From the NCBI GenBank assembly GCA_021848345.1, contig JAJZUV010000014.1, positions 1 through 64,000 of the forward strand: 64,000 bases of DNA, given 5' to 3'. A program made the translations under genes and the position numbers. Source of the stretch: Pseudomonadota bacterium (GTDB lineage Bacteria > Pseudomonadota > Gammaproteobacteria > Burkholderiales > Burkholderiaceae_C). How positions within the stretch are numbered: position 1 is the stretch's first letter; every line of letters starts with the position of its first letter. A model generated the notes under the pieces. It was not told the origin of the DNA, searched no databases, and saw nothing but the letters and a program-made list of their open reading frames with translations. This document shows, one piece after another, positions 25,975 to 34,119 of the stretch.

Positions 25975-28900
25975 TCAGTCGGCCTGCAGCGTCGACGAGC
26001 GCATGAACTCCTCGATCGGCACCGGGCGCCCGAGCAGGTACCCCTGGTACAGGTCGCAGCCGTGGCCGCGCAGGAATCCCAGCTGCGCGGCGTTCTCGAC
26101 GCCCTCGGCCACGACCTCCAGGCCCAGGCCCTTGGCCATCGCGATGATGGTCTGCGCCACCAGCGCGTCGCTGCGACTGTCGGGAAGGTTCTGCACGAAG
26201 GCCTTGTCGATCTTCAGCTGGTCCAGCGGCAGCCGGGTGAGGTAGGACAGCGAGGAACTGCCGGTGCCGAAGTCGTCCAGCGCGATGCGCAGCCCGTGGC
26301 TTCTGAGCAGGCCGAGCTTGTGCACGGCGTCGTCCAGGTCGTCCATCAGGGTGCTTTCGGTCAGTTCCAGCTTGAGGCGCCGGGCATCGATGCCGGCCGC
26401 GGCCACCGCGTCGAGCACCTCGGCGACGAAGTCCTCGCGCCGGAACTGCAGCGGACTGACGTTCACCGACAGCGAGATCTCGCGGGTGGCGGCTTCGCGC
26501 GACCATGCCGAGATCTGCGCGCAGGCCATGCGCAGCACCTCGCGGCCCAGCGCGTCGATCAGGCCCGTCTGCTCCGCCACGCCGATGAAGCTGCCGGGCT
26601 GCAGCAGGCCGCGCGTGGGGTGCTGCCAGCGCACCAGGGCCTCCGCCGCGCGCACGTCGCCGTCGCCGTCGAGCTGGGGTTGCAGGTGCAGCAGCAGCTG
26701 CCCCTGGGGGATGGCCGTGCGCAGGTCCTCCACCAGCCGGCTGCGCGCGTCGAGTTCGGCCTGCATCGAGGGCTCGAACACGCGGGTGATGTTGCGGCCG
26801 GCCTCCTGCGCCCGGTACATCGCCGCCTCGGCCTGGGCGAGCAGGGCGTCGCTGTCGAGCCGGGCGCCGGTCTCGGGGCCGAACAGGGTCAGTCCGATGC
26901 TCAGGCCCACCCCCGGGATGCGCTTGTCGGGCCACTCGAAGGGGGCCGCGGCGGATTCGCGCAATTGCGCCGCGGCGGCGCCGGCGCGGTGGGTGGCATG
27001 CATCCACTCGCCGCCGACCCCCTCCATGAGCACGACGAACTTGTCTCCGGTGAAGCGGCCCAGCGCATCGCCGGGACGCAGGGCCAGGCGCAGGCGCCGG
27101 GCCAGTTCCACCAGCACCAGATCGCCGTGGTGATGTCCGTGGGCCGCGTTGAGCAGGCCGAAATGGTCCACGTCGAGCATCAACAGCGCGCCAAGCTCGC
27201 CGCTCTTGCGCGCCTGGGCCAGCGCGGCCTGCACCAGCTCGCGCAGGTACTGGCGGTTGGGCAGGTCGGTCAGCGCGTCGTGGCGCGCCAGGCGTTCGGC
27301 CCTGCGCTTGGCCTCGCGCTCCTCGGTGATGTCGGTCAGCGTGCCCACGTAGTGCAGCACGGTGCCGGCGTCGTCGCGCACGGCGGAAATCGCCACCCGC
27401 GCCAGGAAAGCCTCGCCGTCCTTGCGCCGGCTCCACATCTCGCCGCTCCAGTAGCCGTTGCGCACCAGGCCGCGCAGGGGCCCGGGGCCCGCGCCGGCGC
27501 GCCGATGTTCCGAACGCAGCATTGCCGGGTGGCGGCCGATGGCTTCGGAGGCGCTCCAGCCGGTGATGCGCGAGAAGGCCGAGTTGACGCGCTGGATGCT
27601 GCCCTGCGCGTCGGTGACCACGATGCCTTCCTGGGACTCGAAGGCGGCCGCGGCGATGCGCAGTTCGCGCTCGGCCTGGCGACGGCTGCTGATGTCCTGC
27701 GAGTACACGACCCGGTAGCGCACGCGCCCTTCGTCGTCATGCACCAGGGTCATGTCCAGGCTCACCGGGAAGCGCTGGCCGGCGCGCGTGAGGTGCTCGG
27801 ACTCGAACACGCAATGGCCCTGCCGGGCCGCCAGCTCCAGCATCTCGTGCGCCTGCGCGAGGCGATCGGCCGGGTACAGCTGCTCCAGCTGCATGCCCAG
27901 GAGCTCGTTCACCGCGTAGCCGCGCTGCCGGGCGTAGGCGCGGTTGGCCGCCACGATCAGGTTGGTGTGCACGTCCGACACCGCCACGCCGAAGCCGGCG
28001 TGCTCGAAGGTGTGCGCCCACAGGCGGCGCTCGTTCTCGGTGCGCTGGCGCTCGCTGATGTCCAGCGAGTACACGATGCGTCGCTCCGCGCGGCCGTCGT
28101 CGTCGAACACCACGGTGACGTCGAGCAGCACCGGCAGGCGCGAGCCGTCCTTGCGCAGCGCCACCGATTCGTAGACCATGTGCGGCTGCGTGTCGCCGCG
28201 CGCGCGGTTGGCCAGGTAGCGCGGCAGAATGTCCGCCGGGATGACACTGGTGACCGGCTGGCCGATGAGTTCCTCGCGGGCGTAGCCGCGCTGCTGCGCG
28301 AAGGTGGGGTTGACGTCCAGGTAGCGGTTGCTGCGGGCGTCCGAGATGGACAGCCCGAAACCGGCGTTGCGGAAGGCCTCGGCCCACAGCCGGATGGTGC
28401 TCTCCATGCGCCTGCGCTCGGAGATCTCGCGGGCCACGCCGAGCACCCCCAGGTAGCCGCCGCCGGGCGCCGGCACGGGAAGCTTGATCACCTCCAGCGC
28501 GAAGTCCCCTCCGTCCGGGTTGGGAAGCTGGGCCTCGCTGCGGACTTCGCGCCCCGAGCGCAGCGCCTCGCGGTCGCCGGCCACGCTGCGGGCGGCGATC
28601 TCGGCGGGACGGAAGTCGGCGTCGCGCCGACCCAGCACCTCCTCCCGGGTCTTGCCGATGTAGCGCAGCGCCTGATCGTTGCAGTGCAGGTACACCCCGT
28701 CCAGGTCCTTCAGCCACATGCCGTCGGGAGTGGCTTCGAGCAGGTTGTGCAGACGCGCGCGCTCCAGGTCCAGCAGCTGCAACTGACGGCTGATCTCGGC
28801 GGTCTTCGCGCGCACCGCCGCGCGCAGCCCGCGCACCCACAGCGCGACCAGCGCGCCCAGCGCCAGCAGCGCCGCGACTCCGGCGTAGGCCCAGGGCGCG

Positions 28901-29664
28901 TAGCTGGTGAAATCCAGCGGCTTGCGCAGCCATCGATCGGAAAGCGCCGCGCGTTCCTGCGGAGTGATCCTTGCCATGCCGTCGGCGACGGTGCGCAGCA
29001 TGGCGGCATTGCCCTTGCGCACGGCCCAGCGGAACTGGTCGGTGTAGAGGGTGAAGGCCCGGGTGAAGCGCAGCTGGTTGCGGTAGAGATACAGGTAGTA
29101 GTCCGCCGGATCGTCGTCCATGCAGAACATCTTCACTTCCCCGGCGCGGGCCGCGCTCAGCAGCGACGCATAGTTCGGGAACAGACGCAGCGAGGCCACG
29201 CCGAGGTCGCGCAGATGCGACACGCAGGCGTCGCCCCGCTCGACGCCGACCTCGAAGCCGCGCAGCGTCCGCGACGAATCGATGCCGTGGATGCCACGTT
29301 CCACGTAGATGCTCACCGGCAGCGTCGCGTAGGGAGCCGAGAAGTCGTAATACGGCTCGCGCTGCGGCGTGCGGAAGATCATGTCGATCACGTCGGCGCG
29401 CCCGGCGAGCAGGTCGCGCTGCGCGTCGTCCCAATGCTCGGCGGTGAAACGCACGGGAATGCCCGTCTTGCGCTGCCAGAGCTTCCACACGTCGACTTCG
29501 TAGCCGCGCAGCCGGCCGTCGGTGCCGCGGAACACGAAGGGCGGGTAGTTGTCGTCGGTGACCACACGGATGAGCCGCGGCGCCGGCGCAGCGCGCGCCA
29601 GCGCGCCCGCGGCAAGCGCCGGGACGAGGGCGAACTGCAGCAAGAACCTGGGGATTCGGCGCAT
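25975..29664 (-). CDS. Multi-domain sensor: SBP domain, four PAS, degenerate GGDEF, EAL phosphodiesterase
   Basis: A 1229-residue inner-membrane receptor. The start is ATG 29662-29664 (signal-like MRRIPRFLLQFALVPALAAG); the frame before it begins with a TTG. Order: periplasmic bacterial SBP type-3 domain (IRVVTDDNYPPFVFRGTDG, about 33-245), membrane helix (about 260-280), four PAS domains (about 305-760), GGDEF domain, EAL domain. The GGDEF motif reads TGDKF at 872-876, so cyclase activity is unlikely. The EAL part looks active: EAL at 1008-1010, then ELTESTL, DDFGTGSSSL and KIDKAFV. It should degrade c-di-GMP in response to a small periplasmic ligand and to PAS signals. It stands alone, with no obvious partner. 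Confidence 0.93.
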   Translation of the reverse strand: MRRIPRFLLQFALVPALAAGALARAAPAPRLIRVVTDDNYPPFVFRGTDGRLRGYEVDVWKLWQRKTGIPVRFTAEHWDDAQRDLLAGRADVIDMIFRTPQREPYYDFSAPYATLPVSIYVERGIHGIDSSRTLRGFEVGVERGDACVSHLRDLGVASLRLFPNYASLLSAARAGEVKMFCMDDDPADYYLYLYRNQLRFTRAFTLYTDQFRWAVRKGNAAMLRTVADGMARITPQERAALSDRWLRKPLDFTSYAPWAYAGVAALLALGALVALWVRGLRAAVRAKTAEISRQLQLLDLERARLHNLLEATPDGMWLKDLDGVYLHCNDQALRYIGKTREEVLGRRDADFRPAEIAARSVAGDREALRSGREVRSEAQLPNPDGGDFALEVIKLPVPAPGGGYLGVLGVAREISERRRMESTIRLWAEAFRNAGFGLSISDARSNRYLDVNPTFAQQRGYAREELIGQPVTSVIPADILPRYLANRARGDTQPHMVYESVALRKDGSRLPVLLDVTVVFDDDGRAERRIVYSLDISERQRTENERRLWAHTFEHAGFGVAVSDVHTNLIVAANRAYARQRGYAVNELLGMQLEQLYPADRLAQAHEMLELAARQGHCVFESEHLTRAGQRFPVSLDMTLVHDDEGRVRYRVVYSQDISSRRQAERELRIAAAAFESQEGIVVTDAQGSIQRVNSAFSRITGWSASEAIGRHPAMLRSEHRRAGAGPGPLRGLVRNGYWSGEMWSRRKDGEAFLARVAISAVRDDAGTVLHYVGTLTDITEEREAKRRAERLARHDALTDLPNRQYLRELVQAALAQARKSGELGALLMLDVDHFGLLNAAHGHHHGDLVLVELARRLRLALRPGDALGRFTGDKFVVLMEGVGGEWMHATHRAGAAAAQLRESAAAPFEWPDKRIPGVGLSIGLTLFGPETGARLDSDALLAQAEAAMYRAQEAGRNITRVFEPSMQAELDARSRLVEDLRTAIPQGQLLLHLQPQLDGDGDVRAAEALVRWQHPTRGLLQPGSFIGVAEQTGLIDALGREVLRMACAQISAWSREAATREISLSVNVSPLQFRREDFVAEVLDAVAAAGIDARRLKLELTESTLMDDLDDAVHKLGLLRSHGLRIALDDFGTGSSSLSYLTRLPLDQLKIDKAFVQNLPDSRSDALVAQTIIAMAKGLGLEVVAEGVENAAQLGFLRGHGCDLYQGYLLGRPVPIEEFMRSSTLQAD

Positions 29665-30023
29665 GGGCGTACTCGGCGAAGCTCGCGCTGCAGGCTGCAA
29701 TGGGACCGCCCCGTGCCGACGCCGGGCCCGGGTGCCCCGCGGGAGCTCCCATGGCGGGTTGCCTTCCGGCGTCGACCGGATGCTCCCAGCCTACCCGCAG
29801 GAGCGATTTCACGCAAAAATTCGGACCAGAGCGGGGCTCGAACCCGTCATCTCCGCCACGCCGGAGCACCCGTGCGACACGCATCGGCGCCGCCCTTCGC
29901 CCTGCCTGCGTGCGTATTCCATGGTGCGGGACAAGGCGCGCCAAGATCGCCGCAGGGATTTGCGCGCCGTCACCGCGCGCGCGCGTCCACTCGCTTAAGC
30001 TTGCGCAGGCCCTGTCGCAGACA
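29665..30023. other. Intergenic region upstream of cydD and the EAL sensor
   Basis: This 359-base gap between divergent genes holds the promoters for cydDC and the sensor. Its one notable element is at 29821-29850: on the minus strand it reads ACGGG-TTCGAGC-CCCGC followed by TCTGGTCCGAATTTTT, which looks like the T-arm and 3' end of a tRNA. No matching acceptor 5' strand, D-arm or anticodon arm is found beside it, so it is at most a tRNA remnant. I see no open reading frame worth calling. Confidence 0.5.
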
Positions 30024-31823
30024 ATGTCGTCACCCGCCAGTCCCCCTTCCCAGTCGTCCGAGCCGCCCCACGCGGCGGGCATGCCGTCGCCGTCGCGCGA
30101 CCCGCGCGCGCTCGCCTGGCTGAACGGTTTCGTGCCGCGCATTCGCGGCGCCCTGCGTCAGGCGGTTGCGCTGGGCACGGCCTCGGGCGTGCTGGTGGTG
30201 GCGCAGGCCTGGATGCTCGCGCAACTCGTCGCCCCGGCGGTGCTGCACCATGCCGGGCTGCGCCAGGCCTGGCCGTGGCTGCCGGCGCTGGTCGCGGTGT
30301 ACCTGTTGCGTTTCGCGCTGGTGCGCGGCTCCGAGCGGGTGGCCTTCCGCGCGGGCGCGGCGTTGCGCCAGCAATTGCGCGGCGAGCTGCTCGCGCACGT
30401 GCAGCGCCTGGGCCCGCTGTGGCTGCGGGGCCGGCAGCGCGGCGACCTGGTCAACAGCCTGGTCAACGGCATCGAGGCGCTGGAAGCCTATTTCGCGCGC
30501 TACCTGCCCACCGCGCGGGTGACGGCGCTGGTGCCGGCGGCGATCCTGCTGGCGGTGTTCCCGGTGGACTGGATCAGCGGGCTGATCCTGCTGTTCACCG
30601 CGCCGCTGATTCCCCTGTTCATGTGGCTGATCGGGCGCGGCGCGGAGGACATGAACCAGCAGCAATGGCTGCGCCTGGCGCGGCTTTCGGCGCGTTTCCT
30701 CGACACCCTGCAGGGCCTGACCACGCTGCGCCTGCTCGGCGCCAGCCGGCGCGAGGCGGCGGTGGTGGAGCAGGTGTCCGAGGAGTACCGCGCGGCCACC
30801 ATGCGGGTGCTGCGCGTGGCCTTCCTGTCCTCGGTGGTGCTGGAATTCCTGTCCACCGTGAGCATCGCCATGGTGGCGGTGCTGATCGGCTTTCGCCTGA
30901 TGTGGGGCCAGATGCATTTCCTGCAGGGCTTTTTCGTCTTGTTGCTGGCCCCCGAGTACTACGCGCCCTTGCGTGGGCTGGGCGGCGTGTATCACCTGCG
31001 CATGGACGCCATCGGCGCCGCGCAGCGCATGCAGCCGGTGTTCGAACTGCAGCCGCAGGCCGCGGTCGACGGCGCGTCACAGCCCCCTGCCGTCGCACCC
31101 GCGCTGCGATTCGACGACCTGCACTTCGCCTACGAGCCCGGGCGCGAGGCGCTGCGTGGCTGCAGTTTCGAGGCGCCCGCCGGACGCGTGACCGCGGTGG
31201 TGGGCGAGAGCGGCGCCGGCAAGTCCACGCTGCTGGCGCTGCTGCTCGGCCTGGCGCAGGCGCAGCGCGGGTGCATCGAGGTCGACGGCGTGGCGCTGGA
31301 ATCCCTCGAGCGGCAGGCCTGGCTGCGCACGCTCGCGCTGGTGCCGCAGCGCGCCCACGTGTTCGCCGCCAGCATCGCCGACAACCTGCGTCTGGCGCGA
31401 CCGGACGCCGACACGCAGATGCTGCGCGCGGCGGCGCGCGCGGCCGGTGCCGAGGATTTCATCGACGCCTTGCCGCAGGGCTTCGAGACCTTGCTGGGCG
31501 AGCGTGGCGCGGGACTGTCCGGCGGCCAGGTGCAACGCCTGGCGCTGGCCCGCGCCTTGCTCCGCGACGCGCCGCTGCTGTTGCTGGACGAGCCCACCGC
31601 CAGCCTGGACGCCGATTCCCAGCAGCAGGTGCTCGACGCGCTGCGCGGCGCGGTGCGCGGACGCACGGTGCTGATGGTGACCCACCGGCTGCGCACGCTG
31701 GAACTGGCCGACCGCGTGGTGGTGCTGGAGTCCGGCCGCGTGGTCGAACAAGGTACGCCGCAGCAACTCGCGGCGGCCGGCGGGGCCTTCGCGCGTCTGC
31801 TGCGCGCCCAGGAAGGAGGGTAG
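30024..31823 (+). CDS. cydD: Heterodimeric ABC transporter subunit CydD
   Basis: A 599-residue ABC half-transporter. CydDC is a membrane pump required for cytochrome bd assembly; it exports cysteine/glutathione-type thiols and binds haem. Six membrane helices (about 35-330) with ARYLPTARVTALVPAAILLAVFPVDWIS split over the second pair are typical of CydD. The nucleotide domain has Walker A GESGAGKST (394-402), LSGGQ signature (498-502) and LLLLDEPTASLD. I chose ATG 30024, giving a short Ser/Pro-rich leader; the open frame continues to 29700 without support. cydC follows 4 bases later. Confidence 0.95.
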   Translation: MSSPASPPSQSSEPPHAAGMPSPSRDPRALAWLNGFVPRIRGALRQAVALGTASGVLVVAQAWMLAQLVAPAVLHHAGLRQAWPWLPALVAVYLLRFALVRGSERVAFRAGAALRQQLRGELLAHVQRLGPLWLRGRQRGDLVNSLVNGIEALEAYFARYLPTARVTALVPAAILLAVFPVDWISGLILLFTAPLIPLFMWLIGRGAEDMNQQQWLRLARLSARFLDTLQGLTTLRLLGASRREAAVVEQVSEEYRAATMRVLRVAFLSSVVLEFLSTVSIAMVAVLIGFRLMWGQMHFLQGFFVLLLAPEYYAPLRGLGGVYHLRMDAIGAAQRMQPVFELQPQAAVDGASQPPAVAPALRFDDLHFAYEPGREALRGCSFEAPAGRVTAVVGESGAGKSTLLALLLGLAQAQRGCIEVDGVALESLERQAWLRTLALVPQRAHVFAASIADNLRLARPDADTQMLRAAARAAGAEDFIDALPQGFETLLGERGAGLSGGQVQRLALARALLRDAPLLLLDEPTASLDADSQQQVLDALRGAVRGRTVLMVTHRLRTLELADRVVVLESGRVVEQGTPQQLAAAGGAFARLLRAQEGG

Positions 31824-31827
31824 GCGC

Positions 31828-33699
31828 ATGCACCGGACCGACACCACGCCGCGAGGCGCCGAGCCCACGCCGGGCAGCGCGCGCCGGGATCTCGCGCGCC
31901 TGCTGCGCCTGATGGCGCCGCAGCGCGCCTGGATGCTGGCCGGCGCGGCGGTGGCCCTGCTGGCGCTGTTGGCCAACGTGGGCCTGCTGACGGTGTCCGG
32001 CTGGTTCATCGCGGCCATGGCGCTGGCGGGCGCCTCCGGCGCGGTGTTCGACTATTTCACGCCGGCGGCGCTGATCCGCGGCCTGGCCATCGCCCGCACC
32101 GGCGGGCGCTATGTCGAGCGCCTGCTCACGCACGAAGCCACCTTCCGCATCCTGGCGCGACTGCGGGTGTGGCTGTACCTGGCCATCGAGCCGCTGGCGC
32201 CGGCGCGCCTGGACCTGATGCGCAGCGCCGACCTGCTGTCGCGCATGCAGGCCGACATCGACACCCTGAACCAGGTCTACCTGCGCCTGCTGCTGCCCGC
32301 CGGCGTGGCCGCGGTGTCGACGCTGGGCATGCTGGCCGCGGTGGCGCTGTTCAGTCCCGCGCTGGCGCTGCTGGTCGGCGCCTGGCTGGCGCTGGCCGGG
32401 GTGGCCGTGCCCTGGTGGGCCTGGCATCGCGGGCGCGACGCGGCGGCGGGTGCGCTGCTGCAGCGCAACCTGCTGCGCATCGAGGTGGCCGACGCGCTGG
32501 CCGGTGCGCTGGATCTGCGGGTCTACGGTGCCGAGGACCAAGCGCTGCGGCGCGTGGACCGCGCCAGCGCCGAACTGCTGCAGCAGCAGCGCCGGCTCAG
32601 CGATCTGGCGGGCCTGTCCGGAGCCGCCGTGGGTCTGTGCGCCAACCTGGCCGTGTGGTCGGCGCTGGTCCTGCTGCTGCCGGCCGTCGCATCCGGGCAA
32701 CTGCCGCCGGCGCGGCTTCCGATGCTGGCGCTGTTCGCGCTGGGCGCCTTCGAGGCGGTGGCGCCGCTTCCGCTGGCCTTCCAGATGCTGGGGGAGATGC
32801 TGGCCGCGGCGCGCCGCGTGTTCGAACTGGCCGACACGCCGCCGGGCGTGGCCGAGCCGCCCTGCGCATCCGCGGCGGCTACCGCAGCCGGTCACGGAGC
32901 CGATGTGGGCGCGGGTGGGCGCGCGGGTGCGGGCGCGGGGTCGGCCGCGAGCCTCGGCGCGGGCGGCGATGCGCGCGGTGGCGACGGTCGCGGTGCGGCG
33001 CTGGAGCTGCGTGGCCTGCGCATGCGCTACGCGCCGCACACGCCCTGGGTGCTCGACGGGCTCGACCTCGACCTGGCCGCCGGCGCGCGCCTGGCGCTGG
33101 TCGGGGCCAGCGGCGCCGGCAAGAGCAGCCTGCTGCAGGTGCTGACCCGGCTGCGCGAGTACCAGCAGGGCAGCGTGCGCATCGGCGGGCGCGACCTGCG
33201 TGAACTGCGCGGCGACGACGCGCGGGCACGCTTCGCTGTGGTCGGGCAGGACGACTACCTGTTCCACGGCAGCGTGCTGGACAACCTGTTGCTGGCGAAT
33301 CCGCTGGCCACGCCCGAACAGGTGCACGGCGCGTGCCGCGCGGCGCGCCTGCACGGGTTCATCGAATCCCTGCCCGAGGGCTACCTGAGCCCGCTCGGCG
33401 AGGGCGGCACGCGCCTGTCCGGCGGGCAGGCCCGGCGCCTGGGCATCGCGCGCGCCCTGCTCAAGGACGCTCCGGTGCTGCTGCTGGACGAACCCGCCGA
33501 CGCGCTGGACGCGCACACGGAGCGGGAGTTGTACGAAGCCTTGTCGGAAGCCATGCGCGGCCGTTCGGTGCTGCTGATCTCGCACCGCCTGGGCGCGCTG
33601 TCCGCGCTGGTCGACGAGGTGGCCGTGCTGGAGCGCGGGCGCATCGCGTGGCGGGGCCCGGTCGCGCGCTGGCGGGAGGCCGCGCGCGACGCGGGGTGA
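31828..33699 (+). CDS. cydC: Heterodimeric ABC transporter subunit CydC
   Basis: The partner half-transporter, 623 residues. The start LLRLMAPQRAWMLAGAAVALLA and LLTVSGWFIAAMALAG are typical CydC, as is the HEATFRILARLRVWLY block. Walker A is GASGAGKSS (about 426-434), the signature is LSGGQARRLG and Walker B is VLLLDEPADALD. Between the membrane and nucleotide domains (about 346-391) lies an insertion made almost only of Ala, Gly and a few Asp/Arg (GAGGRAGAGAGSAASLGAGG), absent from typical members and probably a flexible linker. The gene ends in the hairpin-rich spacer facing cydX. Confidence 0.94.
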   Translation: MHRTDTTPRGAEPTPGSARRDLARLLRLMAPQRAWMLAGAAVALLALLANVGLLTVSGWFIAAMALAGASGAVFDYFTPAALIRGLAIARTGGRYVERLLTHEATFRILARLRVWLYLAIEPLAPARLDLMRSADLLSRMQADIDTLNQVYLRLLLPAGVAAVSTLGMLAAVALFSPALALLVGAWLALAGVAVPWWAWHRGRDAAAGALLQRNLLRIEVADALAGALDLRVYGAEDQALRRVDRASAELLQQQRRLSDLAGLSGAAVGLCANLAVWSALVLLLPAVASGQLPPARLPMLALFALGAFEAVAPLPLAFQMLGEMLAAARRVFELADTPPGVAEPPCASAAATAAGHGADVGAGGRAGAGAGSAASLGAGGDARGGDGRGAALELRGLRMRYAPHTPWVLDGLDLDLAAGARLALVGASGAGKSSLLQVLTRLREYQQGSVRIGGRDLRELRGDDARARFAVVGQDDYLFHGSVLDNLLLANPLATPEQVHGACRAARLHGFIESLPEGYLSPLGEGGTRLSGGQARRLGIARALLKDAPVLLLDEPADALDAHTERELYEALSEAMRGRSVLLISHRLGALSALVDEVAVLERGRIAWRGPVARWREAARDAG

Positions 33700-33907
33700 G
33701 TGACGGCCCCCACGCTCGCTGACGCTCGCTGTTCCACGTCGTCGCCTGCAGGCGACTCCGATTCGCCTCCGTCCAGGCTGCCGCAGGGCAGCCTGGAGCC
33801 GCGGGGCTCATCCCCGGAGGGGGTCGCAGCCGCCTTGGGGCGGCCCGGCGCCGGCTGCGGGCGCAGTTCCGACGCTCGCGTTGCTCGCTGCGTCCTGGAG
33901 TGCCGGC
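33700..33907. repeat. Hairpin-rich spacer between convergent cydC and cydX
   Basis: A 208-base non-coding region packed with perfect short inverted repeats: the 16-bp palindrome GTCGCCTGCAGGCGAC (33741-33756), CCAGGCTGCC-GCAG-GGCAGCCTGG (33773-33796), GGGG-CTCAT-CCCC (33803-33815) and GCCGCC-TTGG-GGCGGC (33829-33844). CGCTCGCTGACGCTCGCTG near the left end and GACGCTCGCGTTGCTCGCTG near the right end are related units in the same orientation. The layout suits a bidirectional terminator and also resembles REP-type mosaic elements of high-GC proteobacteria. Confidence 0.6.
33773..33796. terminator. Strong stem-loop, probable bidirectional transcription end
   Basis: Ten perfect base pairs (CCAGGCTGCC / GGCAGCCTGG) close a GCAG tetraloop, 74 bases after the cydC stop and 112 bases after the cydX stop on the other strand. 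No T-run follows on either side, so it is not a textbook intrinsic terminator. In very GC-rich genomes such stems often mark transcript ends. Confidence 0.45.
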
Positions 33908-34099
33908 TCAGCGCGGCAGGGCTTCGTCCTCGTCCTGCGTATCGAGCCAGGCGCCGCCGGCGGCAGAGACCAGTACGATCATCACGGTGCCGACGATCCA
34001 CGCGAAATACCACGACGCGTAGTCGCCGAGGATCACGCCCAGCACGATCGTGGCCAGCGCGATGAGCAGGTACAGCACGAACAGGAAAAAGGTCTTCAT
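33908..34099 (-). CDS. cydX: CydX-like small subunit of cytochrome bd with extra N-terminal helix
   Basis: A 63-residue membrane protein starting at ATG 34097-34099, 20 bases after cydB. Residues 30-55 (WYFAWIVGTVMIVLVSAAGG) match the hallmark WYFAW-(I/V)-(L/V)-GT start of CydX, the small subunit that stabilises the haems of cytochrome bd. Here that motif is preceded by a full extra hydrophobic helix, MKTFFLFVLYLLIALATIVL, whereas classical CydX of about 37 residues begins at the motif. No start codon exists at the motif itself (GCGTCGTGGTAT in the gene). The tail WLDTQDEDEALPR is acidic like other CydX tails. Confidence 0.8.
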   Translation of the reverse strand: MKTFFLFVLYLLIALATIVLGVILGDYASWYFAWIVGTVMIVLVSAAGGAWLDTQDEDEALPR

Positions 34100-34119
34100 G
34101 GCGGTCTCCGTCGGGCGGT

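Noticed and set aside
29821-29900. A complete tRNA gene
   Set aside because: Only a T-arm-like segment is present; no acceptor pairing, D-arm or anticodon arm could be found within 90 bases.
26062-30123. A 1353-codon open frame antisense to the EAL sensor
   Set aside because: It has no recognisable motif and low-complexity composition, and lies opposite clear PAS/EAL domains; it is a shadow frame.
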